Translations under genes and position numbers: made by a program
In this document: piece by piece, positions 30,245 through 43,230 of the stretch
How positions within the stretch are numbered: position 1 is the first letter of the stretch
How the letters are laid out: every line of letters begins with the position of its first letter
Origin: Vesta saturnalis
Lineage: Eukaryota; Arthropoda; Insecta; Coleoptera; Lampyridae
DNA length: 64,000 nt
Direction: 5' to 3'
Assembly: GCA_036346205.1 (NCBI GenBank)
Contig: JARFJB010001349.1
Span: 129,501 to 193,500 of the forward strand
Notes under the pieces: generated by a model
Seen by the model: only the letters and a program-made list of their open reading frames with translations
The model's database searches: none
What the model was told of the DNA's origin: nothing

Positions 30245-33189
30245 TAGTAAATGATACAGACCCATAATTATTGAAATTATTCACAATTTTCAGTTTTTTT
30301 GAAAACAATTTTCTGACACTAGGTATGGTTGTCAAGGTACGAATTCCAAGAAACATACGGATTTGACGAAACTATTACTAAGTTTAATAATTTTCTGCGT
30401 TTTTGTGTTTCCGCTTTTGCAAAAAATAGTATATACATCTCATGAGAAAATGCTATTTTTCCCTCGATGCAAACTGCATCTCAGGAAAAATCATGTATTT
30501 CTCTCCCTCTATGTATAATATACTATTAATTATAATTTTTTTAGGATAACTATGCAATTTCCTTTTTATACGTTCATAACGAATACAGGCAACATTGTAA
30601 AAACAAAAACAATAATCTATGTCAGAATGACGTATAAAACTTCATGTCAGATAGAGATTAATAGACATAAATACATGTTAACTTGAAAAAAAATTGCAAA
30701 GCCGCCCACTTCTGTAGACTTTGCGTTATATTAAGAAACTTTATAAAGAAAAGTTATGTATAATTTAATTTTCTTTAAAAAATATGTCTAAACTTTTTCT
30801 TATAAAATTAATCGTTATGCAGATAATGAAAAAATCTGAATTAACATTTATATTCTACCTTAGGAATTTTTTTGCCGTTAAATTACATGTCGTATCAAAA
30901 AATTGCATATAACATAATTAATCGATATGGTTAAGGTCTATATTTATGTATGTTTATATCTTTGAAATATGCAGCTGTTTTATAATCGGCTCCAAGCCAA
31001 ATGAAAGAAGACTAAATGCAAAATTTTAAGTACGTAGGTAGTTTCGTTCTGGAGTTATCGCGGATAGGAACTAACATACATTCACACAGACACAAACAGA
31101 CATCATGGTCCTTGGCGAAACTTGGACAAAAGTTATAAAATGAGCTAATAAGTCGATTTAATGATAGTGAAAAAATATTGATTGCATAACCCTTGGAAGG
31201 CAAAAATTATAATTAAAATTATTTCATTTCTTTTAATTTTTATTTAGCATAGTCTATTAACCTTTGTTTGACATGAATTTTTAAACGTCTGTTTGACATA
31301 GATTGTTTTTGTTTTTACAATATTACCCATTTTGGTAATGAACTTATTATAAAAATAAATAATTATCCTAAGAAAAACGCTAATAAAGTTATTTCATTTC
31401 TTTTAATTCCATTTTGTAGGTTGGAAAGTCGTGTGGAGTTCCACACCAGAGGTTTTCATAAAATACATATTTAATCATTAGAATTTCTTTCAGAACTTTT
31501 CGAACACTATCCAAATCTGCTGCGAGAAATACTAGAACTCTTTAAATATGGATTATTTTATTTAATTAATTTTTAAATTAAAATTTAAATTAATAGTTTT
31601 TTTTTTTAAAGACTTCAAATTTTAAAAAAGGAACTAATCAAAATTGGCTCTTTATCAGTAAAACCCCATTTTTTAGCCTTAAAAATTTTTAAAATATTTT
31701 TAGTAAAATTTAAGGGGAAATATCCTTTTATAATTACGATATTACAAATTTGGGATTATTTACTTATTTAGTACTAAAAGGATAAAAACCAAAATTACTT
31801 TTAAGGAGGGTGAGGTTCCTTTTAAAAGTTTATAACGTCAATTTAAAAAAGGGGCAATTAATAATAATAATTTTAATATAATAATATTAAAGTTCAATTT
31901 AAATAGAAAAATTTTAAATTAAAAAATAAATATTTAATTTTAATATAATAATTTATTTTTATTTTTTGTAATAATAAATTAAATTTACTTAAAAAAAATT
32001 TCAAATTTATTTAAATTTGTTTTTTACAATTGGAAAATTTAAAATTTAAAAAATTTATTTAAATGATTTATGAAAACCTCTGGTTGGAACTCAACGACTT
32101 TCCAACTAAAATGGATTAAAGAAATGAAATAACTTTATTAGCTTTTTCTTAATAATTTTTTATAATAAGTTATTACAAAATGGGTAATATTAAAAAAAAA
32201 CAATTTTCAAACAGACGTTTAAAATTCATGTCAAACAAAGGTTAATAGACTATAAATAAAATTAAAAAATGAAATAATTTTAATTATAATTTTTGCCTTC
32301 CAAGTTATGAATCAATATTTTTCACTATCATTAAATCGACTTATTAGCTCATTTTATAACTTTTGTCCAAGTTTCCCAAGCCATGATGTCTGTTTGTGTC
32401 TGTGTGAATGTATGTTAGTTTATCCGATAACTCCAGAACGAAACTACCTACGTACTTAAAATTTTGATTTATCTTTTCATTTGGCTTGAGCCGATTATAA
32501 AAGCTGCATATTTCAAAGATATAAACATACAAAATATAGACCTTAACCATAGATTAATTATGTTATATGCAATTTTTGATACGACATGTAATTTAACGGC
32601 AAAAATTCCTAAGGTAGAATATAAATGTTAATTCAGATTTTTCATTATCTGCATAACGATTAATTTTATAAGAAAAGTTTAGAATATTTTTAAAGAAAAT
32701 TAAATTATACATAACTTTTTTTATAAAGTTTTAATATAACGCAAAGTCTACAGAAGTGGGCTTTGCAATTTTTTTTTAAGTTAACATGTATTTATGTCTA
32801 TTAATCTCTATCTGAATGAAGTTTTATACGTCATTCTGACATAGATTATTGTTTTGTTTTACAATTTGTGATTCTTATGAACGTATAAAAGAAATTGCAT
32901 AGTATCCTAAAAATTATAATTAATAGTATATTAAAATAGAGGAGAGAATATATTTTTCCTGAGATGCAGTTTGCATCGAGGGAAAATAGCATTTTCTCAT
33001 GAGATGTATATACTATTTTTGCAAAAGCGGAAACACAAAACGCAGAAAATTATAAACTTAGTAATAGTTTCGTCAAATCCGTATTTTTTGAATTGTATTA
33101 CAACCATATCTAGTGTCAGAAAATTGTTTTCAAAAAAACTGAAAATTGTGAATAATTTCAATAATTATGGGTCTGTATCATTTACTACA
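30244..33189. repeat. 2.9-kb long inverted repeat (arms ~1.2 and ~1.1 kb, ~600-bp AT spacer)
   Basis: The outer end 'AGTAGTAAATGATACAGACC' (30244) is mirrored by 'GGTCTGTATCATTTACTAC' ending 33189. Further matched points are 'GCAAAAATAGTATATACATC', 'CTGACATAGATTATTG', 'CGACATGTAATTTAACGGC' and the inner end 'AGAGGTTTTCATAAA' (to about 31467) with 'TTTATGAAAACCTCTGG' (from about 32066). The spacer is almost pure A/T. Within the arms, a sub-family with 'TTATTTCATTTCTTTTAATT' recurs, and copies lie outside at 26625-26830 and 33345-33580. No protein encoded. Confidence 0.8.
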
Positions 33190-36100
33190 AACGCAAAAAA
33201 ATAAGTTCGTTCTTTAGTTCTTGTGTTTCTATTTGTACTCTGTATTTGAAACTGTCAAAACATAAAATAAACTTTTTAGGGAGAAAATGTTCCACTTCTG
33301 TCATTTTTTGGTCAGATTTCTACTTCCACTTTCGCAAAAAATTATTTCATTTCTTTTAATTTTTTAAGTCTAGATGTCGATTAACCTCTGTTTTACATGA
33401 AGTTTTAAACGCCTCTCTGACATATATTTTGTTTTTGTCTTTACAATGTTGCCTATTTTTGTAATGCACTTATTGTAAAAGAGGTTGCAAATTATCCTAA
33501 TAAAAATGCTATTAAAGTTATTATTATTTCTTTTAATTCTCATTTTGCATTTTTAATAAAATATATATATTTCATAATTGAAAAATTCTTTACACTGAGA
33601 CAGCTCAAAATTCCTATGAAAAAAATTATTTTTTAATGATTCTAGGTCTAGCTTTGGTGATAAATCCAATTTTTTTTATGTTATTGCCTTCAATTTCTTT
33701 TATAACTTCCTGAGTACTATCCAAATATGCTGTGGGAACAATTGTAACCCTTCAAAATATTGTTCATCGATACTTTGAAAATTTACGAGGATATGGATGA
33801 GACGCTGGTCGATTTTCAAGAGTTCTGATTATTCTAAAACAATTCTAGTACAGCATACACAAGGCCTTACCAAAGAGTTCCGGTGATAAAGTTAATTAGA
33901 TAATTTTTTTACAAATTAGTAAAAAATTGTCCTTTTTTCCGATAAATTCATTTAAAAAAAAATTATATAATTAATTTTAACATCGAAAAGCCATTATGCA
34001 TATCGAGAACTACACGAGAACTATTTTGGAACTATTGGAACTCTTCAAAATATCTATCGTCGATACTTTCTTTCATTAGAATTTCTTTCCGAACTTTGCG
34101 AATACTATCCAAATCTGCTGCGAGAACTATTAGAAGTCTTTAAAATATTTTTTGTTAGCATTTTCTTTTTTTAAGGAAAAAGGGCTGTAACTTTTTCATT
34201 TTTGATGATAATTTTTTTTAAATTAACGAGAACTCTTAGGAATGAATAAAAGAACATCAAAAGTTGATTGTCACAACTGAATTTTCAAAAAAAAATTTTT
34301 TCATATCAGGAATATAGGACTTTGCCAAATATAGCAATTTAGCTAGCCAGAAGTGTGAAATTACCACCCCATTTTTCAAATTAAATTTTAGAACCGTTAA
34401 TGAGCGTAACTCTTTTTCTTTTTTATAAAGTACATTTTAAAATCAGAACTATTGGAACTCTTTATCCGGGTGCTAACTTCACACGCGTGGATACCATATA
34501 CCTGTTTAAACGTACGCAACACATTGAACATCTTTCAGTCTATATGTGTCATATAACGGTAAAAGGATAGTTTGAAAATATACATTTTTGGTATAATGGC
34601 GATGGTGGAAAATTGGATTATTCGTTTAGTTGTATGCTTTGTGTAATTTTTTGCATTGGGACTTACAAGTTATAACGTCAACCTACCCTGCTCTCATTAA
34701 CTGATATAATGGAAGCAAATGCTTCTACATTTACCTAGGATAATTACATGATATCACCGATTTTCGTATGTATATTTTATGTTAAATAAATGGTAAACAC
34801 CCAATACGACTACTATAGATATTACAAAAATTGGTTCTAAATAAAGGATTAATGACTTATGCACTCCTTGGTACCTACTTCTCCCATGCCAATTTATATT
34901 TTTGCGATAATATGTACATTTAGAATGTTATTCCTTTGTATCGACAAATATTACATGAATTTCGTGAATAATGAATCCCTAATGTACAGGAGAGCTATTC
35001 TGTAATATGTAAAAGTTATACTGCCCATTTTTAGCGTTCGTAATAGACCTCATTGAAGATAAGACAAGTGCCCCAATTGACAAAGTACGTATGACGATTA
35101 CGTACAAGACTTTTCCTCAGAGGAACCATACGCACAGTATTATTTTGTGATCATATGCGTGAACGTGTAGTTAAATAATTAAATCAGTGCACTAGCGACT
35201 AGTGACATGGGCGGTCATACGCCGTTATCTGTGGAATGATAATTTTGCCGACAATACTTATAAGGCTTACGGCTTTTAATTTAATTTTTTGATTTATTGC
35301 GAAAATAAATAGAACACACATAATGATGAATTAAGTTACACGCATTGATTTTAATCTATAAATAGTGTTGTGAATTTTAAGTCAATTTTGAAACGGGGTT
35401 AACCACATAATGTATTTTCTTAACAGTTAAACTTTCTTTAAATATTCATTTACATCTTTTAAGCATTGCAATTATACAAATATTGATTAATTGAGCAGTT
35501 CATTGATTATATTGTTCTTTTATTTAACAGTGATTTTGAAGATTTTTCCTCAAATGTGTAAGGTAAAATTTAAATAATTTCAAACGAATACAATGTACTG
35601 TGAATATAGTTTGATTCAGATAACGTTGGAGTATGACTCATTCTTAAAATTACACGAACTAAGGTTTAGGCGACGTAGGTAAGTCTTCATTAAATCAGCA
35701 AAGTATCTTTTAGTTAATATTTTTATGGCCAGGTATGTCCACATAAATTTCCATGAAATATCAAAGAAAGTTGAAAATTATTGAATGTTTTTTGCATTTT
35801 AAACTAGAAAAATTATCTATTATATCCACTTATTTTATTGATAAGAGTAAAAAATATTTTACTGCGCCTGTGAAATGTTATAATTTAGGACATGGTTTGA
35901 TTATAATATTAGATACCAGCATAATACATAACATATATCTGTCCGGTATATTATTCATTAAATTAGCAATTTGCGACCGGTAAATAGCCCATTACGGTTA
36001 TCAGAACCGGTAAGTGTTGCCTAGCAACGTAATCTATATTGTTACAAAGAATACTATAAAAATGACAAATAAGGCAATGTCACATAAAACTTTTGAAAAT

Positions 36101-36659
36101 ACCAATAATATGAATATTATTAAGATTTAACATTATATCTTTTGATAATGTGGTTCCAATGCAACGTTTAAATGTGCTTGAAATTCCACTAAAACATCTT
36201 CTTTTCTCATCGACGAAAAACAGGGATTCTATTTCCGCCAAATGTTTATGTCTAATGAAACAAATATTATATTTAAATACTATCCTATTTTGTTTCATGT
36301 TAGGAAGATTACGGAACTTTGTTGATTTCTCTAGCAAACCATGCTGGATTTTCTTGAAAGTATTCGGCTCACCATATTGATCATAATTACGAAATAAATC
36401 ACTTAAATATAATAAATTGTGATGATACTTGCTAGTATCGTCCAAATTACTACAGCTTTTGCATTCACTATACTTTGTAAACTCTCCCATAATTTTTCGC
36501 TTATTATTATATAACAGTAATTATCATAAAATGAAATTAATTATAATTCCGTCATTATTAGTCGGAGAAATGTCATTGATCAAATTATTCACAAATCACA
36601 GCCACCTTAAAAATGTTCAATATTTTGTAATAATACGTCGTATCGAATCGAAATAAAGA
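33190..36659. other. non-coding AT-rich region with short dispersed repeats
   Basis: 33345-33580 repeats the arm sub-family of the palindrome. A motif of about 60 bases built on 'CTATCCAAATCTGCTGCGAG' occurs near 34105, in a diverged form near 33717, and also in the palindrome spacer near 31509. The rest shows nothing I can name apart from the weak frame at 36080-36490. Confidence 0.5.
36080..36490 (-). CDS. 136-codon open frame, unidentified, doubtful
   Basis: An open frame from ATG 36490 with a Cys-containing start ('MGEFTKYSECKSCSN') and 'FRNYDQYGEPNTFKKIQHGL', 'CFIRHKHLAEIESLFFVDEK'. It is long for this AT-rich background and has a plausible residue mix, so it could be an exon of a host gene or of an unknown element. 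No domain or neighbour supports it, and I see no convincing splice sites. Listed because nothing explains it. Confidence 0.2.
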   Translation of the reverse strand: MGEFTKYSECKSCSNLDDTSKYHHNLLYLSDLFRNYDQYGEPNTFKKIQHGLLEKSTKFRNLPNMKQNRIVFKYNICFIRHKHLAEIESLFFVDEKRRCFSGISSTFKRCIGTTLSKDIMLNLNNIHIIGIFKSFM

Positions 36660-37130
36660 AACATATCTCAAACAAACTCTATCACTAATTAAACATATTT
36701 GTAACATTATGTTTTTAACAACTTTGTCTACTAAAAGTGGTAGAAAATATTTCTTTCAGTTTAAAGAAAAGAATATGTTATAGGAAAAAGATTACTTTAG
36801 ATTATATTTACGTTATCCTATTTAAACAAACTCTACCACTTTTAGTAAAATAAATCCATTCAAAAGTAATTAAATATACTTATAACATAACGTTTTTAGC
36901 AACTTTGTGCTACTAAAGATTTTATTCACTTTAGAGAACAGAATATGGAAATAAGCAAAAAAGTTACTTTAGGTTACAATGTATTTAAACAAGCTCTACC
37001 ACTTGTACTGGAATAAAACCATTTCAAACTAATTAAATATACTTGTAATATTTATATCTTAGACAATTTTCTGCTACTAAAAGAGGTAGAACCTATTTCA
37101 TATACTTAAAAAAAGACTATTTGACCTCTG
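36660..37130. repeat. three diverged tandem units of ~160 bp
   Basis: 'CAAACTCTATCAC' (36671), 'CAAACTCTACCAC' (36827) and 'CAAGCTCTACCAC' (36989) each open a unit containing 'AATTAAATATACTT(G/A)TAA' and 'CTACTAAAAG.GGTAGAA'-like parts and 'GAATATG'. Spacings are 156 and 162 bases. Confidence 0.65.
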
Positions 37131-37147
37131 AAATGAACTTGTAACAT

Positions 37148-37149
<2 letters not shown>

Positions 37150-37233
<84 letters not shown>

Positions 37234-37394
37234 AACAACGGTATGTGTATTTTTATATTATATAACCCATTATGATTATTGTTTTTATTCTTGTACCTAG
37301 TTTTCCCTGATGACGACAGAGTTACTGTCGAAATATATTTGAATACAACGTTAGTGTGATTACTTTACCCTTGTGTCCCTTTTTATAATCCTAC

Positions 37395-37471
<77 letters not shown>
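37150..37471. repeat. two (TA)n microsatellites around a retroelement-like tail
   Basis: TA runs at 37150-37231 and 37397-37471. Between them lies a 165-base unique piece with CTGATGA (37307), hairpin GACAG/CTGTC and GAAA, and then 'CTTTACCCTTGTGTCCC', reminiscent of a retroelement 3' tail. Confidence 0.8.
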
Positions 37472-37473
<2 letters not shown>

Positions 37474-37483
37474 TGGTGTCCAA

Positions 37484-39892
37484 AGCGTCACGCGACGGAA
37501 GATTGTTGATTCGCTGTTTATTTTTCATTAAAATCATTTATACAAAAGTTATATAGTTCCAATATGTGCACAACTTAAAATTATTTTAGCACCTACAGAG
37601 GGATTCGTAAAAGTAGGGGTATCAACTTTTTTATTTTAAATGGAACACCCTATATATCATTACATTTTTGGATAGCCTAATGAATAAGCTTTTCAACGAG
37701 GTATACATGTGTACATATAAAATGCAACGTTGCCAAGCTGTTTAACTAAAATGTATTTTTTTCCTGAATGTAAGGTTAGCAATAAAAATTAATTCTTGGT
37801 TTATTATCTAAGTTGAGACAAATTAGTTCAGGGATATAATCAGGCTAGATATAGCTTTGAAAAGATGTAAACGTTTTATTGATGTGTTGAATAGGGGAGA
37901 GAAGTCTCCGTGTGAAACTTTAGCATGTTTAACGTACATCAATTATCTTATTTCAAATGGAACAACCTGTATATTTTGATATGGGCGAATAGTACCCTTA
38001 AAGACCTAACTTTTATCTAAATAGATCGATACCGCTAAAATTTATAGTTTTTAAAATATTTCCATTTCTTTAATTTTTCTATAATTATTTTATAACGTAA
38101 CGATTTAATAGAGTGCCATGATTTAAAAGCAATAAAACAACATTTTAATATGTCAATTAGGTGTATTTTAACTTGATTTCTTTCAAAACTACTTTTTACT
38201 ACATTTGTATTTAGAAGAAAACTTGAATTAAGGGAAGTTAACTCTAAATTTCGAAGAACGAATTAAGTCAAATGATTTACATAATAGAAGCCCAAGGTAA
38301 TTGTTTACTTGCTTCTAGAATTTATAAACAAACATTTCCCGATGCCCGTTGTCCAGATGAACGCGTTCTCGAAAATTTAAACAGTAGATTTGAGAAACCA
38401 GGATCGATTGCCTATAAAAAGAACAATTGTTCAAAACCTGTAAACAACGAGGGAACTCAACTAGTGATGCTTCAAGTTGTACAAGACAACCCTCAATAAC
38501 TATTAGAAAAATTGCTGTGGAACACGATTTACAGAAATCAACAATACACAACATAATTAATGAATATCTATACCATCCATACAAGATCCAACTCCATCAG
38601 GCATTGGATGAACATGATTTTGAAGATAGATTAAATTGCTACCGTTGGGGATTGCAACAACCACATAATTTTTTTAATACAGTTATGATGACAGACGAAT
38701 CTACTTTTCATAACAATTAATTTTTAAATAGATATAATTGTCGATATTACGCCATGGAAAATCCACGTATAATTAGATACAGAAACAATCCGCATCGATG
38801 GAGTCTCAATGTTTGGGCTGGTATTATTGGCAACAGATTATTAGCACCCTATTTTTTGGAAAACAATTTGAATGCAGTAAATTATTTAAATTTATTGTGA
38901 ACCAACGTGCTAAAATGGATTGAAGAGAACATCCCATTCGCTAATGAGGAAATATGGTTCCTGTTCGTTGGATAGGTCGTTATAGGCCTATCAGGTGGCC
39001 ACCTAGATCACCCGATCTGACTTTCATGGACTATTTTTTATGGGACTACATCAATAATTCAACAAGCGTTTCGTAATGTAATCCGACAAATGTTGCATAA
39101 TTTACAACGTTCCTACAGATAACGATTGAATCAGTGCATTGAGAAAAGAGGAGGTTTGTTTGAACCTTATTTATAATTTTTTTAAGTGCACATTTACATA
39201 TGTTTGACTTAGCTACTTCTTCTTCTTGTTAATTGTTGATTATTTCAATATTACATTGTTTAGTTTATTGTTAAAAATATTTAATAAAATTAATTACTAC
39301 TATTACCAATCTGGTATTGTGCCTTGAAATCATGGCATTGTTACGTTATAAAATAATTATAGAAAAATTAAGAAAATGGAAATATTTTAAAAACTATAAA
39401 TTTTAGCGGTATCAATGTAGAAATATACAGAGAATTGATGTACGTTGAACATGCTAAAGTTTCACACGGAGGTTTCTCACCCCTATTCAATATATCAATA
39501 AAACGTTAACATATTTTCAAAGCATATACCTAGCTTAATTATATACCTGAACTAATTTGTCTCAACTTATATAATAAACCAAGAATTAATTTTGATTGCT
39601 AACCTTACATTCAGGAAAAAATATATTTTTGTTAAACAACTTGGCAACGTTGCATTTTATATGTACAAATGTATACGTCGTTGAAAAGCTTATTCATTAG
39701 ACCGTCCAAAAATGTAATTATATACAGGGTGTTCTATTTAAAAGAAAAAAGTCGATACCCCCACTACTTTTACGAATCACCCTGTAGGTGCTAAAATATT
39801 TTTAAGTTCTGGGCATATCGGAACCATATAACTTTTGTATGATTTAAATAAAAAGTCAACAGCAAAGTCACAATCTTCCGTCGCGTGACGCT
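37484..39892 (+). mobile_element. Tc1/mariner DD41D-type element with ~0.6-kb inverted repeats
   Basis: Ends 'AGCGTCACGCGACGGAAGAT' (37484) and its reverse complement (to 39892). Inverted similarity extends to about 38140 and 39310 ('CAAAAGTTATAT', 'ATTCGTAAAAGTAG', 'AATGAATAAGCTTTTCAACG', 'TCAATAAAACGTT'). It lies between (TA)n tracts on both sides, fitting a TA target. The transposase pseudogene is inside. A second copy of the last ~75 bases follows at about 39972-40048. Confidence 0.8.
38272..39180 (+). pseudogene. DD41D mariner-type transposase, second catalytic region deleted
   Basis: Read over three frames. 38272-38499 gives 'EAQGNCLLASRIYKQTFPD' (helix-turn-helix part) and 38427-38720 gives 'SITIRKIAVEHDLQKSTIHN' and 'VMMTDESTFHN' (first Asp). 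Further on come 'NNPHRWSLNVWAGIIGNRLL' and 'RYRPIRWPPRSPDLTFMDYF' (third Asp). The FQQDG-type stretch with the second Asp is missing: 'FANEEIWF' (38940) jumps almost directly to the RWIGRYR region. Non-functional. Confidence 0.8.
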
Positions 39893-40152
<260 letters not shown>

Positions 40153-40294
40153 CAAAAACCAAATCCTTTCAGCAAAAAACATTGAATTCAAACTGGAAAT
40201 TACCAATTTAAGTACAACATGTAACTTACGGGATAACAGCTAGGTAAAGAAGAAAATACATTTTTGTAAAACATTAAGTAATTGATTAAAAACA

Positions 40295-41470
40295 TCAATT
40301 TGTATTATTAACATTTATAGTGATAGTACAATGTGTATTTCCTATTGTATTAACACTAGTAGGACCATCACAACTAGAAGTAGAAGTGGAAATGCGAGAA
40401 TCTTTCTGTTGCAAAACCTGAACAAAATTTTCTCCTCCTTGTATCATTCTTGCTATTTTTGTTTTACCTTCTAAAATATCTTCGATATATTTTTCGGCTA
40501 CTGAACTTTTCCATCCACCATGGCGTTTTAATACTGATAATTCTGCGGCAGAAACGTTGCAGATGTACGCCTAAAACAATGTCCGGTATATTTCTTCGAA
40601 TTCTGTAGGTTAAGGTAATGGGCTATTATCTTCGGTATCCCGCCGATAGTGTGGATTCCAACTCTCTGATGGATGCATTTTCCACTTCGATATCCGATAA
40701 ATAACACATTTTCCTGTAAATCTCTGGGACGTAACTTTATATATGTTCTAAAAATTTCTAGAAAGTTTATTCCTTCCGCTTCATTCCACGACGGTAAACA
40801 CCCGTCTAATGTTAGTTTTGGTATCAGGAATCGTTACCACTAATTGCGTTCCAGTATCCTGAATATCGTCAATTTTTAACGAATATAATTCCTCCGTTCG
40901 ACAACCTCCAGCAATTCCTAACATTGCAATAACCTGAAATAACAGTCCAAAAATTAACAGTTTCTTTAATTATTACATTATGCAGGTAAATATATTATTT
41001 CCCTAGCCATACCTTAACCAATAAGATACTTCCAATCCGGTGCCACCTTCAAAAATGTATTGACCTCCTCCCTTCTCAGAGTTTTTGATTGCTTAGATTG
41101 ATAGCCAACATCACATTTTTTCAAAAAAGCTATCAGTTTTCTAAATTTTGAGATATTCACATTTTCATGTACCAACAACATCGATTTTAACATTGAGTAT
41201 TTTGCCCACAATGAAATTGCTACTCATTATTTTAGACTAAAAACATTTTATCTCAGTAGATAATGCCTAATACCTGCCATTAAAAAAAAACTCACTGCAT
41301 CTAAGAAATAGGGTAACAAAACCTCTTCATGAACACTCTGAACTTTTTTTTTCCAGCTGATAAATAAATTATATTCTTCTTCGTATCCAGTTGCAGATTT
41401 TAAAGCAATTAGTTTTTGTTGAGCTTCAATGGATTTTTTTTAAAACTTCAGCAGGCACGTTTGCACCCAT
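40295..41470 (-). pseudogene. Crypton-type tyrosine recombinase with two introns
   Basis: Starts at ATG 41470 ('MGANVPAEVLKK'). After a one-base shift it reads 'IEAQQKLIALKSATGYEEEY' and 'EEVLLPYFLDA', then an intron (GTGAGT...GAGTAG, about 41225-41298), then 'LWAKYSMLKSMLL' and 'ISKFRKLIAFLKKCDVGYQ'. A second intron (GTATGG...TTTCAG, about 40937-41018) ends before 'VIAMLGIAGGCRTEELYSL' (first Arg). Later come 'GHCFRRTSAT' (HxxR), 'LKRHGGWKSSSVAEKYIED' (Tyr nucleophile) and a Ser/Thr tail ending at 40295. Frame breaks near 41430, 41022, 40810 and 40560. All four catalytic positions R, H, R, Y are still readable. Known insect Cryptons carry this protein alone. Confidence 0.8.
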
Positions 41471-41934
41471 TTTATAAATGTCACAAAATTCGATTTTGAC
41501 AAACCCGATTAATATTGACAGTAAAAATACAAAATACAAACAATCAACAATTCACCTACCGGACATACAACGTGAAATATTATTTTGTTTATTACAAATT
41601 AAACCATTTCAGGTGGAAAAGTTGATAAAAGTAACAACCCTTCTAGAAGCATACTTATTGCTTTGGAATTGACATAATTCGTGTAGATACTTTACGATAA
41701 CATAAATATCGATACATTTGTGATTACTTCATTCTGGTAGAAGAAAGTGTGTAAAGTGTAATGTAATTCGAAGTTCAACGAAATTATAGATGTTTGATAT
41801 TTTAATTTAGCACTTTATATAAATCAGTACATGTATTCAGTCTACCTATTGTAGAGTTATCAATATGTTTTGTCAAATTAGAATATATTACATTGGAATT
41901 AAAACATTTAAATTGAAAAAATTATTCACTATCA

Positions 41935-43230
41935 GTATCAATCTGAGAAGTGAAATCGTTAACAGATATAACTAATGGTTGCACAACCACAAAACGTTTT
42001 TCAATTTCACGCCACTTCGGCATGTTTAATGCATTTCTGACAATATGCCCCATCAATTCGTTACAAGGATTCCATGCATATTTCTTATGGTCATCGTTAA
42101 ATTTGGAATTGTCTTCCTATATTTTTGTTGTAGTGTTCTTTGCAGTTTGTTCACACCAGTTCAATTGGATTAAATCGACAGTAATCTGGTGGCAACCGCA
42201 GTACTGTGTCCACACTTGTGTAGTACACCTTTGGTATCGCATTATCTGCAACTAATTGCAGTTATTCTTTTTTAAGCATGCTAAGTTCATAAGCTATGTT
42301 GTGCTTTAATAGAAAATTACATATTTATTCCTGCTTAGATGAATTATTTGGAACTTTTTCTAGAAGCTTGGAATGATAACTAACATTGCCCATTACAATT
42401 AAAGATGGTTCTTTTAAGTTTGCAATTAAATTATTTTCAAACCATTTTGTCAACAACTCCGCACATATATCTCCATGGTAGTCTGCACTTTATGACTTTG
42501 TAGAAAACAAAAGTGAAACATCGGAAATAAATCCATCTTCATTACCTTCATGTACAACTATAAATCTAAAAAATACAGTTATTTTATTAGGAATTATAAT
42601 GTAATAACTAAATTACAACAAACCTTTTTCCTTCACCCATTTGCTTCTTCTTCACGCTTTCCTTAAATTTATCATGCCGGCTTCTTTTGTGCGATCCTCT
42701 ACTGAAAATTCAAGTTTCATCTAAGGATACAGGACTGTATAACTTTTCTTCTTTATTTTTGTAATATTCTCTTAAGAATCGTACACGATTGGTAGCAATA
42801 TGTGATTGTTCCAGTAAACCTCTCCTACCATCATCTACTTTAGATAAAAAGCCAATTGAATGAAAGAGACGTCTTAAACTTGATCTACTCAAAACCGAAA
42901 ACTTGACTATAGCCTAATTTTGTAATGATGCCAGCGTAACATGTATACTTACAAAACAGGTATAGTACTAGACATGTCTTGCATGTTTGTATTTACATTT
43001 TAAATGCATTTCATAAGTTTTTCTCTGTACAGCATCCTTCACAAAGTCATCAACTTTGGTGGACTTAGGTTTCGTACGTTTTCTCCGCTTAGCTGGTGAC
43101 TGTGTTTATTTACCTTTCGGGCTTCTGTAACCCTTTTTTTTTATAGCACTAGCTGTATTGATACTAACCCCACATGCTTCAGACGTGTGCTAAAAGTAGT
43201 CCTTCCAAGTATCATATTTTACACAATAAC
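41935..43230 (-). pseudogene. Tc1-like (DDE_3) transposase of the long-spacing type, decayed
   Basis: Reads from about 43200 with a helix-turn-helix remnant and 'RRKRTKPKSTKVDDFVKDAV', a probable intron (GTAAGT near 42953), then 'SRSSLRRLFHSIGFLSKVDD' and 'YSPVSLDETWIFSRG' (first Asp), 'KRFVVVHEGNEDGFI', 'SLIVMGNVSYHSKL' where the family has Asp in place of Gly, and 'VLRLPPDYCRFNPIELV' (Glu). Spacing between the second and third catalytic positions is about 75 residues, far longer than in mariner. Stops and frame changes are spread over the 3' half, which ends vaguely near 41935. Confidence 0.75.
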
